Assembly (NCBI GenBank): GCA_014381825.1
Contig: JACNKX010000206.1
Span: 1-64,000, forward strand
Direction: 5' to 3'
From: Planctomycetota bacterium
GTDB taxonomy: Bacteria > Planctomycetota > Planctomycetia > Pirellulales > Pirellulaceae
Length of the DNA stretch: 64,000 nucleotides
The number at the start of each line of letters is the position of its first letter. Within the stretch, counting starts at the first letter, position 1. Shown here one piece after another: positions 26,901 through 33,183 of this stretch. The notes under the pieces were generated by a model that was given only the letters and a program-made list of their open reading frames with translations, was not told the origin of the DNA and searched no databases. Both the position numbers and the translations under genes were made by a program.

Positions 26901-27549
26901 ATTCGACGGCCGCCGCCAAGTGCATGGCAAGTGTCACGGGGCAGACAACGCCTTGTGCGTGGTACATCAGTCGGATGAACTCACGTAGCGAGGTCTTGCC
27001 AACGAGATCGGTCACTCCATTGAGTCGCGGATGCCAGTGCCCTTGCTCACCACACTGCACAAACGCAATGCGATCTTGGAAGTGATCGACGACCGCTTGA
27101 TAGCTCGCCGGATTCCACCACTTGGCCGTAAAGTCATACTTGCCACCGGCGATGATGATCCAAAAGCGTTTCGGTAGTCCCAATTCTTGATGGGGTAGCG
27201 GAGCATTCTTCTCTGTTTCCGATAGGTGGATGTCACCTTGAAACTTCGTGACCGGAATCTGCAGACTCAGTTGTTGCTCCAAGTACTGCGTATAGCCATG
27301 AATAAAGTGATAAGGCCGCTGGTTGCTCTGGTGAATTAGCGGGTAGTGCATATCGAGCGAGACAACACCCGGTTGATGCTCGTCGAGCGGCGTGAGATGC
27401 GGGTTGTTCTCCCACATGGCATCCGCCGAGGTTCGCACGTCCGTCTGAAATCTTCCCGGGTGGGCCGCGTGCAAGTCTCGCACGGCGGCTGACAACATGA
27501 CAATGTCGCCGGGGCTCTGAAACGATTTCAAGATCAGACGATTGTTCAC
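23995..27549 (-). CDS. Four-domain glycan enzyme: two GT9 domains, FkbM methyltransferase, sulfotransferase
   Basis: The 1184-residue protein joins four enzymes. Residues 1-310 and about 355-650 are GT9, heptosyltransferase-like domains (ILKSFQSPGDIVMLSAAVRDL; LIKFQHGLGDAVQLTAVLRHL; MIGVDSGPLHVAGATSTPTL). Residues about 670-900 are an FkbM-type methyltransferase (VIVDVGAHIGCFSQAIHS, VLKLDCEGSEFSIL). From about 926 there is a sulfotransferase-like domain (IYLCTPRHTGTHFLRVLLEL, a PAPS-loop-like start). The first GT9 domain has a cysteine cluster (CCQSGGCWRSRCQ ... LC ... KCMD) reminiscent of the iron-binding motif of protein O-heptosyltransferases. An internal ATG (MTTTTASP, residue about 333) is preceded by AAAGGA, suggesting a fusion of two ancestral genes. 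The likely donor is ADP-heptose from HldE next door. Confidence 0.85.
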   Translation of the reverse strand: MNNRLILKSFQSPGDIVMLSAAVRDLHAAHPGRFQTDVRTSADAMWENNPHLTPLDEHQPGVVSLDMHYPLIHQSNQRPYHFIHGYTQYLEQQLSLQIPVTKFQGDIHLSETEKNAPLPHQELGLPKRFWIIIAGGKYDFTAKWWNPASYQAVVDHFQDRIAFVQCGEQGHWHPRLNGVTDLVGKTSLREFIRLMYHAQGVVCPVTLAMHLAAAVESKSADRYGRPCVVVAGGREPAHWEAYPDHQYISTTGTLSCCQSGGCWRSRCQLVGDGDSKDRRELCEQPVQVADDLRIPKCMDMITPEEVIRRIELYHQGDPHRYTTNDEPRKDTQMTTTTASPNADSAPTPTIGNTATDDQQNVLIKFQHGLGDAVQLTAVLRHLRHYHPRWNIEVAALPGKHSAFVGLCDKALSLNGKPVATDGYDRVFDLAWEECATCFADCPSTKVERCLVENFDVAPIPDLCRYEMQPREEAIAKAKRYLRQVCKVHPGEDGRYPVVLIHYQGNTSVEYKDLPHDTARKICEQVIKSGSVPVILDWDNRSPLPDGKRIHNPHVDLDIWGGLGTGDAEVLAALIELSSLMIGVDSGPLHVAGATSTPTLAVWTKHHPLHYFDHADNVTHLVPKRHDELLRGDREAGDAYFQSHYQYRPYDVLENELLTMVDEQLQDREAGLVYTRNFWIRSNNTAQDLVVVQDIAENDSYRIDELPMPGPVIVDVGAHIGCFSQAIHSRNPLARIFAVECCPENLTALRKNVGGFATVIQGALTYEKDIALLNAVFPNCETTGGSCVVSREQLLQASGNAGVGADPKDAATSQYWADSRPMMAVTLEQIIEQHNIDRIDVLKLDCEGSEFSILENSTSLDRIDRIVGEYHGKERFHELVQRKFSDWKLRILKDGELGTFWLERPRPDHAVHTDKQSAPTKRCTRRCVKQAVAPWIYLCTPRHTGTHFLRVLLELHPKVSFWKCGRTEVAGRTLSEWHRLHAEGAISLRELLRLGTRCDSDLPAWTEQEVKKLGLRVPDKHVEHDLVQAHAQETTPWYPSLPTVVTVRDPLLAIISGLRREGTDRAESIFAGVKFLADKRKQCFLFCVDQWEQHRERALELMSYLDLEPTQEIYDYIARWPSPNAAEAHEHLMLDQSSELAEARRLALEERQVHPIVESWAQRLRQAGLQEFYESLEYSDLAWFE

Positions 27550-27592
27550 CTTCGATTTCCTCCACTTCGATTCGTGTTTGTTCCTACATCAA

Positions 27593-27601
27593 TCTCTATG
27601 C
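27593..27601 (-). promoter_or_regulatory. GCATAGAGA motif upstream of the glycan enzyme
   Basis: Minus strand carries GTGACA, 14 bases, then GCATAGAGATTG, ending about 44 bases before the start codon. It is part of the shared four-site set. Confidence 0.4.
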
Positions 27602-28066
27602 GGCGACTCCGATTGTTTTGTCACAAAAAAAAGTAAGCCGCTCGCTCGTGTTCTCTTAAACAGATCGAAAGCGAAAACAGGTCTTCTGACATGGCGCGGA
27701 TATTTTTGTTTTCGTGTGAGCGTTATCTGCATGGCTTCATTCGTGTTGCGACGGAAATAAATTTGTGTGAGTGGGATGGAACAGCCACTAGCGACGACCG
27801 CGAAGCTTCACTATCACGCCAGTCGGTTCGCAGAAACGAGGATCGCGCAGCGCCGAGGATTGGTGACCACGGGGCGCAAGACCATTACGTGGCAGCGTGA
27901 TTGGAGTTAGCGGTCGTTCGATTCGACCGCGTCCAGTTGCCGACGCATGGAATCCAACTCATCGGCGACGTTGATTTCTAGGCGAGCTGATTACGGTTGC
28001 CTCGGGCCACATTCCGTACTTGCAGATATCGCGAGGGGCGGCTGGATCAATCGCTGCGAACTGATC
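27602..28066. other. Intergenic region with a possible short gene remnant
   Basis: Nothing convincing is encoded. On the minus strand near 27,910-27,990 a start-less frame reads ARLEINVADELDSMRRQLDA then VESNDR and stop, a heptad-like tail that could be the end of a decayed coiled-coil gene similar in style to its neighbour at 28.1 kb. Confidence 0.35.
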
Positions 28067-28429
28067 TCACTTCCCATGCTCCAGCTTCCTAACACGTTCT
28101 TCGAGTCGCTGGATTTCAATTTCTGCGCGAGGCAGAATTTGCTTTTGTTCAAGCACTTGTATGCGACCTTTCAAGTCGCCAACATCCTCGCTCAGCACCT
28201 CGTGCAATGCGCTCGATACCTTCCCGATGTTGTCGTTCAAGTCTTTGAGTTGCTCAGAATGCGACGTGATAGCCACTTCGGTCGCCGACAACTTCGAGAC
28301 GATGAACACAGTCGCCGTTCCCACCGCGCTGCTGATCGCGATCGTAACCGAGATAATCAGCCCCACCATCCACTTTGCTGTGCTACCCAAACGATCGCCC
28401 TCTTCAGCGTTGCTTGAAGTATTTTTCAT
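28067..28429 (-). CDS. Small membrane-anchored coiled-coil protein
   Basis: The 120-residue product has a short cytoplasmic head (MKNTSSNAEEGDRLGST), one membrane segment (MVGLIISVTIAISSAVGTAT) and a long coiled coil (EQLKDLNDNIGKVSSALHEV then LKGRIQVLEQKQILPRAEIE and QRLEERVRKLEHGK). The ATG at 28429 fits better than an upstream TTG. No family is recognised; this build occurs in phage-like holin/spanin accessory proteins and in membrane tethers. The GCATAGAGA motif lies about 130 bases upstream. Confidence 0.6.
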   Translation of the reverse strand: MKNTSSNAEEGDRLGSTAKWMVGLIISVTIAISSAVGTATVFIVSKLSATEVAITSHSEQLKDLNDNIGKVSSALHEVLSEDVGDLKGRIQVLEQKQILPRAEIEIQRLEERVRKLEHGK

Positions 28430-28557
28430 GACTCTCAAGTCCGAACCCCCTTTCTGCTGGGATTCGCCTTAAATATTCCTAGAGGGACCTTCGTTTTTCT
28501 CGCTATAGGTGACGGCAGAAACGATTCTCACTCTCCGCGTTTGCACTCGTTCATTTC

Positions 28558-28566
28558 TCTCTATGC
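28558..28566 (-). promoter_or_regulatory. GCATAGAGA motif upstream of the coiled-coil gene
   Basis: Minus strand carries CGTGACACA, 15 bases, then GCATAGAGAGAAATG. It is the fourth member of the shared motif set, with the same 15-base spacing to an ACA-ending upstream box as the 21.6-kb site. A weaker TGCATAGAAG copy is at 28,701-28,707. Confidence 0.4.
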
Positions 28567-28628
28567 AGCGTGAACGATGTTTGTGTCACGTTTTCTGGCC
28601 AAATAGTTATCGGGGACGAAGAGTCCCG

Positions 28629-28678
28629 TTTTGACAAATGGGCGTCGCTGGAATGAATTTCGATTCAGCTTGTCAAAA
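28629..28678 (+). promoter_or_regulatory. Promoter with a 9-bp inverted repeat upstream of the sigma-like gene
   Basis: TTTTGACAA (28,629-28,637) and TTGTCAAAA (28,670-28,678) form a perfect inverted repeat 32 bases apart. The left arm contains TTGACA, and 17 bases on lies TGAATT, an acceptable housekeeping -35/-10 pair. The arms therefore embrace the promoter and could be an operator. Confidence 0.5.
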
Positions 28679-28749
28679 CCGCCGTTTTCGAACACGATCT
28701 TCTATGCAGGCGCGTTCTCTTACAGGGACAGAGCCGCATGGAGGTGACT

Positions 28750-30273
28750 ATGGGGGCAGGACACGCCCAGGAATGTCAAGAACACGGTCGGCGGATTCGT
28801 GCTTTATGTCGTCAGCTGCTAGCTGACGAAGAGTCTCGCCGTCTGTCAGCTTACGATGGTCTGATCACGCTTGCGCCCAGTGAGCGTGACCTCATGGAGT
28901 TTCTTCGATTGAAGCGGCAGGCAGATATGTCGGATCAGTTCGTCTACTCGTTGAGGCTCGATACGGCAGTACATGCCGCACGCGAACTAGCTGCTAACAT
29001 ATCGCGTGATCAAGGTTCGATCTGGACCGGGGGAAACGTCTTCACACTCCTAAATCGACTGATCTTTGGTGGGGGGCAGGATGACGGTGGTATTGCTGGT
29101 CGATTGTACGACAGTGACCGATATCGTCGATCAAAGCGATCTCGGACCGCAGGTGATTTGATTACTTTGCTGGATGAAGCGCTACAACGAAGAGACGACT
29201 CTCTTCGAGGCGAGGCGTTCCGTCAGCTCTGGAACTGGGCAGCCGAGTTGTGCCATATGCGTTGTAACGACGCCGAGGCCGCACAGGACTTGGCTTCCGA
29301 AGCGATCGTACAACTACTCAAGACGGCACGTCCTTCTGTTGGCGCTTCTCGGGATCAGGCAATTCGGACGTCTCTTCCTCCGCCAGCGAACTTCTTGCTC
29401 TTATCTGGCGTCGAAACATTGAGCCGGATACACGTCGCCTTGTTCGGATATCGGAAAGGAAGAGGAGGCTGGCCGGGACTGTTCGACAAGCACTTCGCCG
29501 ATCGAGCAGCTCTCAAAGAAGTTTCGTGGGACCAATCGAGCGGTGACCTACTTCATGCACCACTCAGTGAGGTCGCGGATCGCGCGCCGGTCGAGATGCC
29601 ACCGCAGGAAGTCCGTGGTGCGCTGGCCATCTTTCGTGAGGAACTGAATTCCAAAGAGTCCGATGGGTTGGTAGGACCAAAGAGCGCACAAGCCTTGAGC
29701 GTCATCCTCAACCACGTTCAGACAAACATACTTGACGGGCAGAAGGATAACGACGGTGCAATGACGGTCGCCAGCATCCGCCTTCGCGCGTCGGTCGAAG
29801 CTCAGACGATGCGTCCTTATTTGGCGAAGACGCTCGGCATTACACGTCCACACAGCCTATTGCGGCGCGTACTGGCCATCAAAGACATACTAGTCGCCGC
29901 ACAGCTTTACGATCGTGATTTGACGCCGCTCGCAATCAACGAACAGGACTTGCCAACCATCCTCATTCGACTACGAATTCAAGCAGCGGATTCGCAGTTC
30001 CGCAAGACGCCACGCCAACGGCGCACGCTGGAAGCATTGATCGACTTTTGGGAAGAACTCGTATCGACCAGAGCTGCTGGAGAAGCGGATTGCACGACGA
30101 TATACTTACCTCCCTTGGTGAGTTGGAGTCGGCGAGTCCGTGTGCAAACTGATGTGCTTCAGCTTCTTAAGGATCAACTCGGAATGGGTGGTACGGCGGC
30201 TCACAATTGCGTGAAGAGACAGCTTCAGTTGCTGGAATCCTGGGGTTTTGTAAAGGAAGACTCAGATGGATAA
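28750..30273 (+). CDS. Large protein with a sigma-region-2-like segment, paired with a zf-HC2 protein
   Basis: Not assigned to a family. The 507-residue protein is almost all helical. A central stretch, WAAELCHMRCNDAEAAQDLA then SEAIVQLLK, resembles the DAEDLAQEVFLRLL core of sigma region 2. The C-terminus (AHNCVKRQLQLLESWGFVKE) looks like a winged-helix or HTH end. I chose the ATG at 28750 because GGAGGTG lies six bases upstream; an ATG at 28738 is weaker. It overlaps the next gene by eight bases, and that gene is anti-sigma-like. Together they look like an unusual, enlarged sigma factor with its regulator, or another regulator of transcription; the first is my preferred reading. Confidence 0.55.
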   Translation: MGAGHAQECQEHGRRIRALCRQLLADEESRRLSAYDGLITLAPSERDLMEFLRLKRQADMSDQFVYSLRLDTAVHAARELAANISRDQGSIWTGGNVFTLLNRLIFGGGQDDGGIAGRLYDSDRYRRSKRSRTAGDLITLLDEALQRRDDSLRGEAFRQLWNWAAELCHMRCNDAEAAQDLASEAIVQLLKTARPSVGASRDQAIRTSLPPPANFLLLSGVETLSRIHVALFGYRKGRGGWPGLFDKHFADRAALKEVSWDQSSGDLLHAPLSEVADRAPVEMPPQEVRGALAIFREELNSKESDGLVGPKSAQALSVILNHVQTNILDGQKDNDGAMTVASIRLRASVEAQTMRPYLAKTLGITRPHSLLRRVLAIKDILVAAQLYDRDLTPLAINEQDLPTILIRLRIQAADSQFRKTPRQRRTLEALIDFWEELVSTRAAGEADCTTIYLPPLVSWSRRVRVQTDVLQLLKDQLGMGGTAAHNCVKRQLQLLESWGFVKEDSDG

Positions 30274-30514
30274 GGCAAGTGAGTACGTCTGTGCAGATGC
30301 GAGGGAAGCGATTCCTCGTTGGTTGTGCGAGGAAGCCTCTTCCGAAGAGGTGCATGCACTCCAACAGCACTTGCGTGAGTGTCCTGACTGCCACGCTTCT
30401 TTTCTAGCCAGTAGCGCGTCGCAGTTCTTTGGAACACAAGACGCCAAGCGACAAGCGGCACATCACGCCGCTCGAATTTCGGTCGACGATGTTGGTGTGG
30501 CGCGGATTGCGTAG
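30266..30514 (+). CDS. Putative zf-HC2 anti-sigma-like protein
   Basis: The 82-residue product holds the zinc-binding anti-sigma signature HLRECPDCHASF (H-x3-C-x2-C) after an upstream helix with ADAREAIPRWLCEE. Such domains bind and hold sigma factors and release them on redox or membrane signals. There is no membrane segment, so it would be soluble. Its ATG overlaps the stop of the preceding sigma-like gene and has AAGGAAG upstream, so both proteins are made in fixed ratio. Confidence 0.65.
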   Translation: MDKASEYVCADAREAIPRWLCEEASSEEVHALQQHLRECPDCHASFLASSASQFFGTQDAKRQAAHHAARISVDDVGVARIA

Positions 30515-30547
30515 GCATCACTAGTGGAAACATGTGCGAGTGATTAC

Positions 30548-31012
30548 TCAACAAGTGTCGCCTATGCGAGATGATGATTGGTGACGTTTTGGTGACACGA
30601 TTGCCCACTCAAGACCACATTGAGTACAATGTCGCACCAACGTTGGTTGCGACCTAAAGTCAGACAACAACACGAGATCAACACCAAAGCAAAACAAGTC
30701 CAATGCTACGACGCGGGCTTGAGGGCCTAGCGCGAGTCCGCCCGCCAACATCCTTGCTGCTCGAATCCCATCAGTCTCTCGGATCTCTTCATCTGCAGTT
30801 TCAACCTCGGCGATCTGAGCCCAAAATCGTGTATCCCTCAAGATCGCGACCATTGGATCTAAAGGCAGGTGCATCTGAGCGCATCGGTGTCTGGCGAAGT
30901 CCGTCAAGCCGCCAAGACCGTTAACAGCTTCGGTCGAAAAGACCGGAGTCGCGATCGGGTGTTGCCAAACGACCTCGGTTTCGCGACCGACGAGCGCAAC
31001 GAAATTCGCCAC
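30548..31012 (-). CDS. Possible hypothetical protein
   Basis: Not recognised. The 154-residue frame starts MANFVALVGRETEVVWQHP and contains LARMLAGGLALG-like helical text (RAARMLAGGLALGPQARVVA) and a CTQCGLEW motif near the end. The text reads like protein and has no close competitor on the other strand, but no ribosome site is obvious and no family is known. It may equally be an open frame by chance. Confidence 0.3.
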   Translation of the reverse strand: MANFVALVGRETEVVWQHPIATPVFSTEAVNGLGGLTDFARHRCAQMHLPLDPMVAILRDTRFWAQIAEVETADEEIRETDGIRAARMLAGGLALGPQARVVALDLFCFGVDLVLLSDFRSQPTLVRHCTQCGLEWAIVSPKRHQSSSRIGDTC

Positions 31013-31135
31013 AACTGCTCATGAGGGCGTATTCGGAACTCGCAAGCGGTCTCCGGCTGCGCGCCGTAGTCGCCCCTTAAGTCGAGACTCGACTTGCCCA
31101 TCTTGACGGCGCATTTTTCGGTCGCGTTCTCGGGA

Positions 31136-31264
31136 GGGAACGTAACAGTAACGTGCGGCCACGAATGGGGCCCCCGCCGGCGGGCCACCCACTTACCCGA
31201 AAAAACGACGGTCCAAAAAACTCCAATGGGGGTAATGTAACAGTCGTGTCGGGGCGAATGGGGT
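31136..31264. repeat. Diverged direct repeat upstream of the sigma-led element
   Basis: Two copies of about 35 bases, 31,136-31,170 and 31,230-31,264, share GTAACAGT, CGTG and CGAATGGGG in the same order. A perfect palindrome GTCGAG-A-CTCGAC (31,081-31,093) lies just upstream. No gene is seen between 31,013 and 31,600 apart from the leader discussed with the next gene. Confidence 0.45.
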
Positions 31265-31460
31265 CGGCACCGGGTCGCGCGCGCTGGCATTCTGTCCGCG
31301 TTGTCTCGCGCGAGTCTGCGGCGCATCGCATGCGAACCGATCCGCGCGACAGGCTACCGCCTATCGTCGCGACAAACCGTTGAACCTTCGTTGAAGCGTT
31401 CGTCGCGACCGTAGTCTATGCCATTGCCGATAGTCTGCGCTGGACATTGTCAGCGCGCCG

Positions 31461-31492
31461 TTTCCGCTTTCCTATGTGACAAGCGACATACG
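31461..31492 (+). promoter_or_regulatory. Degenerate copy of the element's two-box promoter
   Basis: TTTCCGC, 16 bases, CGACATACG: same layout as the five good copies downstream but with a poorer second box and an unrelated spacer. It lies 109 bases before the sigma-like gene and could allow autoregulation. Confidence 0.35.
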
Positions 31493-31600
31493 ATAGAGCG
31501 ACGTCGGTTCATCGTGAACGGCGCAAAAGTGAAACCCGGTCGGATGGTACCCAACCGGGCTTCGGTTACCAACGCTTCCCCGTTACAGGAGTTTGCTGGC

Positions 31601-32299
31601 ATGTTTGATTCTACCGTTTCCCAACTCGCTGCCCAATGGTTTGACGAATATCATCGGCTCGCCTATTGGCTTGCAAGACGCTGGGCGCAACGCTCGCTTG
31701 ACTATCGGGCGCGGAACTATTCGGCCAACGAGCTGGAAGAGCTGGCGCAAGACGCTGTCTGTCGCGGCTTCGATCGGTTTGTTAAGCGTTGCTGTCGTGA
31801 AGTCTGCGGCGCATCGGATCGCAAGCGTTGGGTTTGCCAATGCGTTACCAAGGGCGCATTCGATGCGGTGCGTTGCAAGTCGCGTTTCGGCTCGATTAGT
31901 TCATCCGTTGCGGTTCGCGATGACGTCATGAACCGTTGCCAGCGCGTTGACACTGGCTTCACGCATGGCAACGACAACGAGAAGCAAAACGCGCTGGCAC
32001 AAGTGAGCTACGCGCCGATAGACCATCCGGTTCAACGCTGGGAACTTGAGCAACTCATTGACCGTGAGTTGCCCGCGCACTTGCGAGCTACCGCGATCTA
32101 TTCCGCATGCGGTCTGACTCAAGAGCAATCGGCAATTCTGCAAGGCATCACGGATCGTACGATCCGAACTCGCTTGGCAGAGATTCGTGATTTGCTTTGC
32201 CCGCAAGATGATGTCTGCGCGGTGATCTGCGAAGCGTTGCAAGAGTGTCTCGACAAGCCGCGCAAACCGCAAACGCTGTTGGCGCTTCTGGCGGGCTGA
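31601..32299 (+). CDS. Sigma-factor-like protein leading the 31-38 kb element
   Basis: The 232-residue protein starts MFDSTVSQLAAQWFDEYHRLAYWLARRW and has a region-2-like helix (ANELEELAQDAVCRGFDRF). Its C-terminus is region-4-like: ELPAHLRATAIYSACGLTQE, QSAILQGITDRTIRTRLAEI, a helix-turn-helix. The middle is longer and more polar than in a typical ECF factor. I chose the ATG at 31601 for its AGGAG box; the frame extends upstream to 31418 without a ribosome site. It is the first gene of a plus-strand series in which the next five genes each carry the same two-box sequence 32-77 bases upstream of the start, so it is the natural candidate to read those promoters. That link is inference. Confidence 0.65.
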   Translation: MFDSTVSQLAAQWFDEYHRLAYWLARRWAQRSLDYRARNYSANELEELAQDAVCRGFDRFVKRCCREVCGASDRKRWVCQCVTKGAFDAVRCKSRFGSISSSVAVRDDVMNRCQRVDTGFTHGNDNEKQNALAQVSYAPIDHPVQRWELEQLIDRELPAHLRATAIYSACGLTQEQSAILQGITDRTIRTRLAEIRDLLCPQDDVCAVICEALQECLDKPRKPQTLLALLAG

Positions 32300-32331
32300 T
32301 TTCCGGTTTTCGTCGCCACCTTCGACTTGTA
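32300..32331 (+). promoter_or_regulatory. Two-box element, copy A
   Basis: TTTCCGG (32,300-32,306), 16 bases, CGACTTGTA (32,323-32,331). It starts right after the TGA of the sigma-like gene and ends 45 bases before the next ATG. Its spacer contains TTTTCGTCGC as in the other copies. Confidence 0.7.
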
Positions 32332-32375
32332 CCGGTGACGACGTTTTCACTTTCCAATCGATAGGAGTTTCAATC

Positions 32376-32651
32376 ATGACAACGCAAGAGATTCTAGCCA
32401 AAGTCGCAAGCGGTGAAGTTCAACCGGGTGAAGCAGCAACGCTGATCGCTGCCATGAACGCCAACGGCAAGAGCAACAACCAACTCACTTACAAAGTCTC
32501 ACCGAAAGGCGCAATGAGCGTTTACGGCATGGGGCGCTTTCCGGTTACACTCTATGCCGAACAATGGGAGCGGATCGACAGCGATGCCGAACGCAAGCGA
32601 CGCGCTGAGTTCATGAAGAGCAACGCGCAGCAATTGACTCGCAAGAGCTGA
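32376..32651 (+). CDS. Small hypothetical protein of the element
   Basis: Not recognised. The 91-residue product starts MTTQEILAKVASGEVQPGEA with a good AGGAG box, then LTYKVSPKGAMSVYGMGRFP and a basic helix (ERIDSDAERKRRAEFMKS). The YGMGRFPVTLYAEQWERI stretch is typical of small mobile-element proteins of this kind, role unknown. An intrinsic terminator follows. Confidence 0.65.
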   Translation: MTTQEILAKVASGEVQPGEAATLIAAMNANGKSNNQLTYKVSPKGAMSVYGMGRFPVTLYAEQWERIDSDAERKRRAEFMKSNAQQLTRKS

Positions 32652-32672
32652 GTCTCATTTACCAAACTGTCC

Positions 32673-32699
32673 AGCCCGGTTTATCCGGGCTTCTTTTAT
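32673..32699 (+). terminator. Intrinsic terminator after the 91-residue gene
   Basis: AGCCCGG-TTTAT-CCGGGCT followed by TCTTTTAT: a perfect 7-bp GC-rich stem, 5-base loop and T-run, 21 bases after the stop codon. Confidence 0.85.
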
Positions 32700-32709
32700 G
32701 CGCTGAGTT

Positions 32710-32743
32710 AACCCGTTGGCGGATCGCTGGCGGGTTTGTTTAT
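32710..32743 (+). terminator. Second, weaker terminator-like hairpin
   Basis: AACCCG (32,710-32,715) pairs with CGGGTT (32,731-32,736) across a 15-base GC-rich loop, followed by TGTTTAT. With the previous hairpin it makes a double stop that isolates the next gene's own promoter. Confidence 0.5.
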
Positions 32744-32907
32744 GCGCGGGCCAGCGTCGCTTATCGGTCGCAAGACGACGCGTTCAACGCGCGCGGTTCA
32801 TCGCTCTTGCCGATCGGATCGTTCGTTACAGCGTGAATCTCGCATCGTCCAACGGTAAGCGGTTCGCGCGATTGCGATGCCGAAAGGCACGTTCTGCCTC
32901 GTAACGC

Positions 32908-33155
32908 GTGCCGCCAGACGGCTGTTGTAATCCAACGAGTGCCGCCAGACGTTGCGCCAACCTGCGCGCGTGCCGCCAGACGGCTCGTGTTGCGCAATGA
33001 GTGCCGCCAGACGATGTGGTGCGCGCGGTGTGAATCGGGTGCCGCCGGGGATCACAACAGTGCGCGCTGACTAGTGCCGCCAGATCGCTCGTTTCCGGAT
33101 TTTTCGTCGCATCTGCGACTTGTAACGAAACGGCGCAAACGAGTGCCGCCAGACG
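32908..33155 (+). repeat. Array of seven GTGCCGCCAGACG repeats with 31-bp period
   Basis: Copies start at 32,908, 32,939, 32,970 and 33,001 (exactly 31 bases apart, 18-base spacers), then at 33,039 (degenerate), 33,074 and 33,143. The last two flank promoter copy B. The spacers are different in sequence. Apart from short open frames, this 530-base gap between two genes holds nothing else. Even 31-bp spacing (three helical turns) suggests iterons or an operator array that lets protein copies line up on one DNA face. The unit is too short for a CRISPR repeat. Confidence 0.8.
33092..33124 (+). promoter_or_regulatory. Two-box element, copy B
   Basis: TTTCCGG (33,092-33,098), 17 bases, CGACTTGTA (33,116-33,124), ending 60 bases before the AAA+ gene. 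Repeats of the 31-bp array lie directly on either side, so array-binding proteins could repress or activate it. Confidence 0.7.
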
Positions 33156-33183
33156 TCTCTTTGCAATCGAAAGGATATGAACC

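Noticed and set aside
30703-31383. Several overlapping open frames around 31 kb on both strands
   Set aside because: High GC opens frames on both strands here; only the 30,548-31,012 frame reads faintly like protein and it is listed at low confidence.
32908-33155. Possible CRISPR array
   Set aside because: Repeat unit is 13 bases and the spacers are 18 then irregular; a type I-G repeat is around 36 bases. No CRISPR array is visible anywhere in the window.
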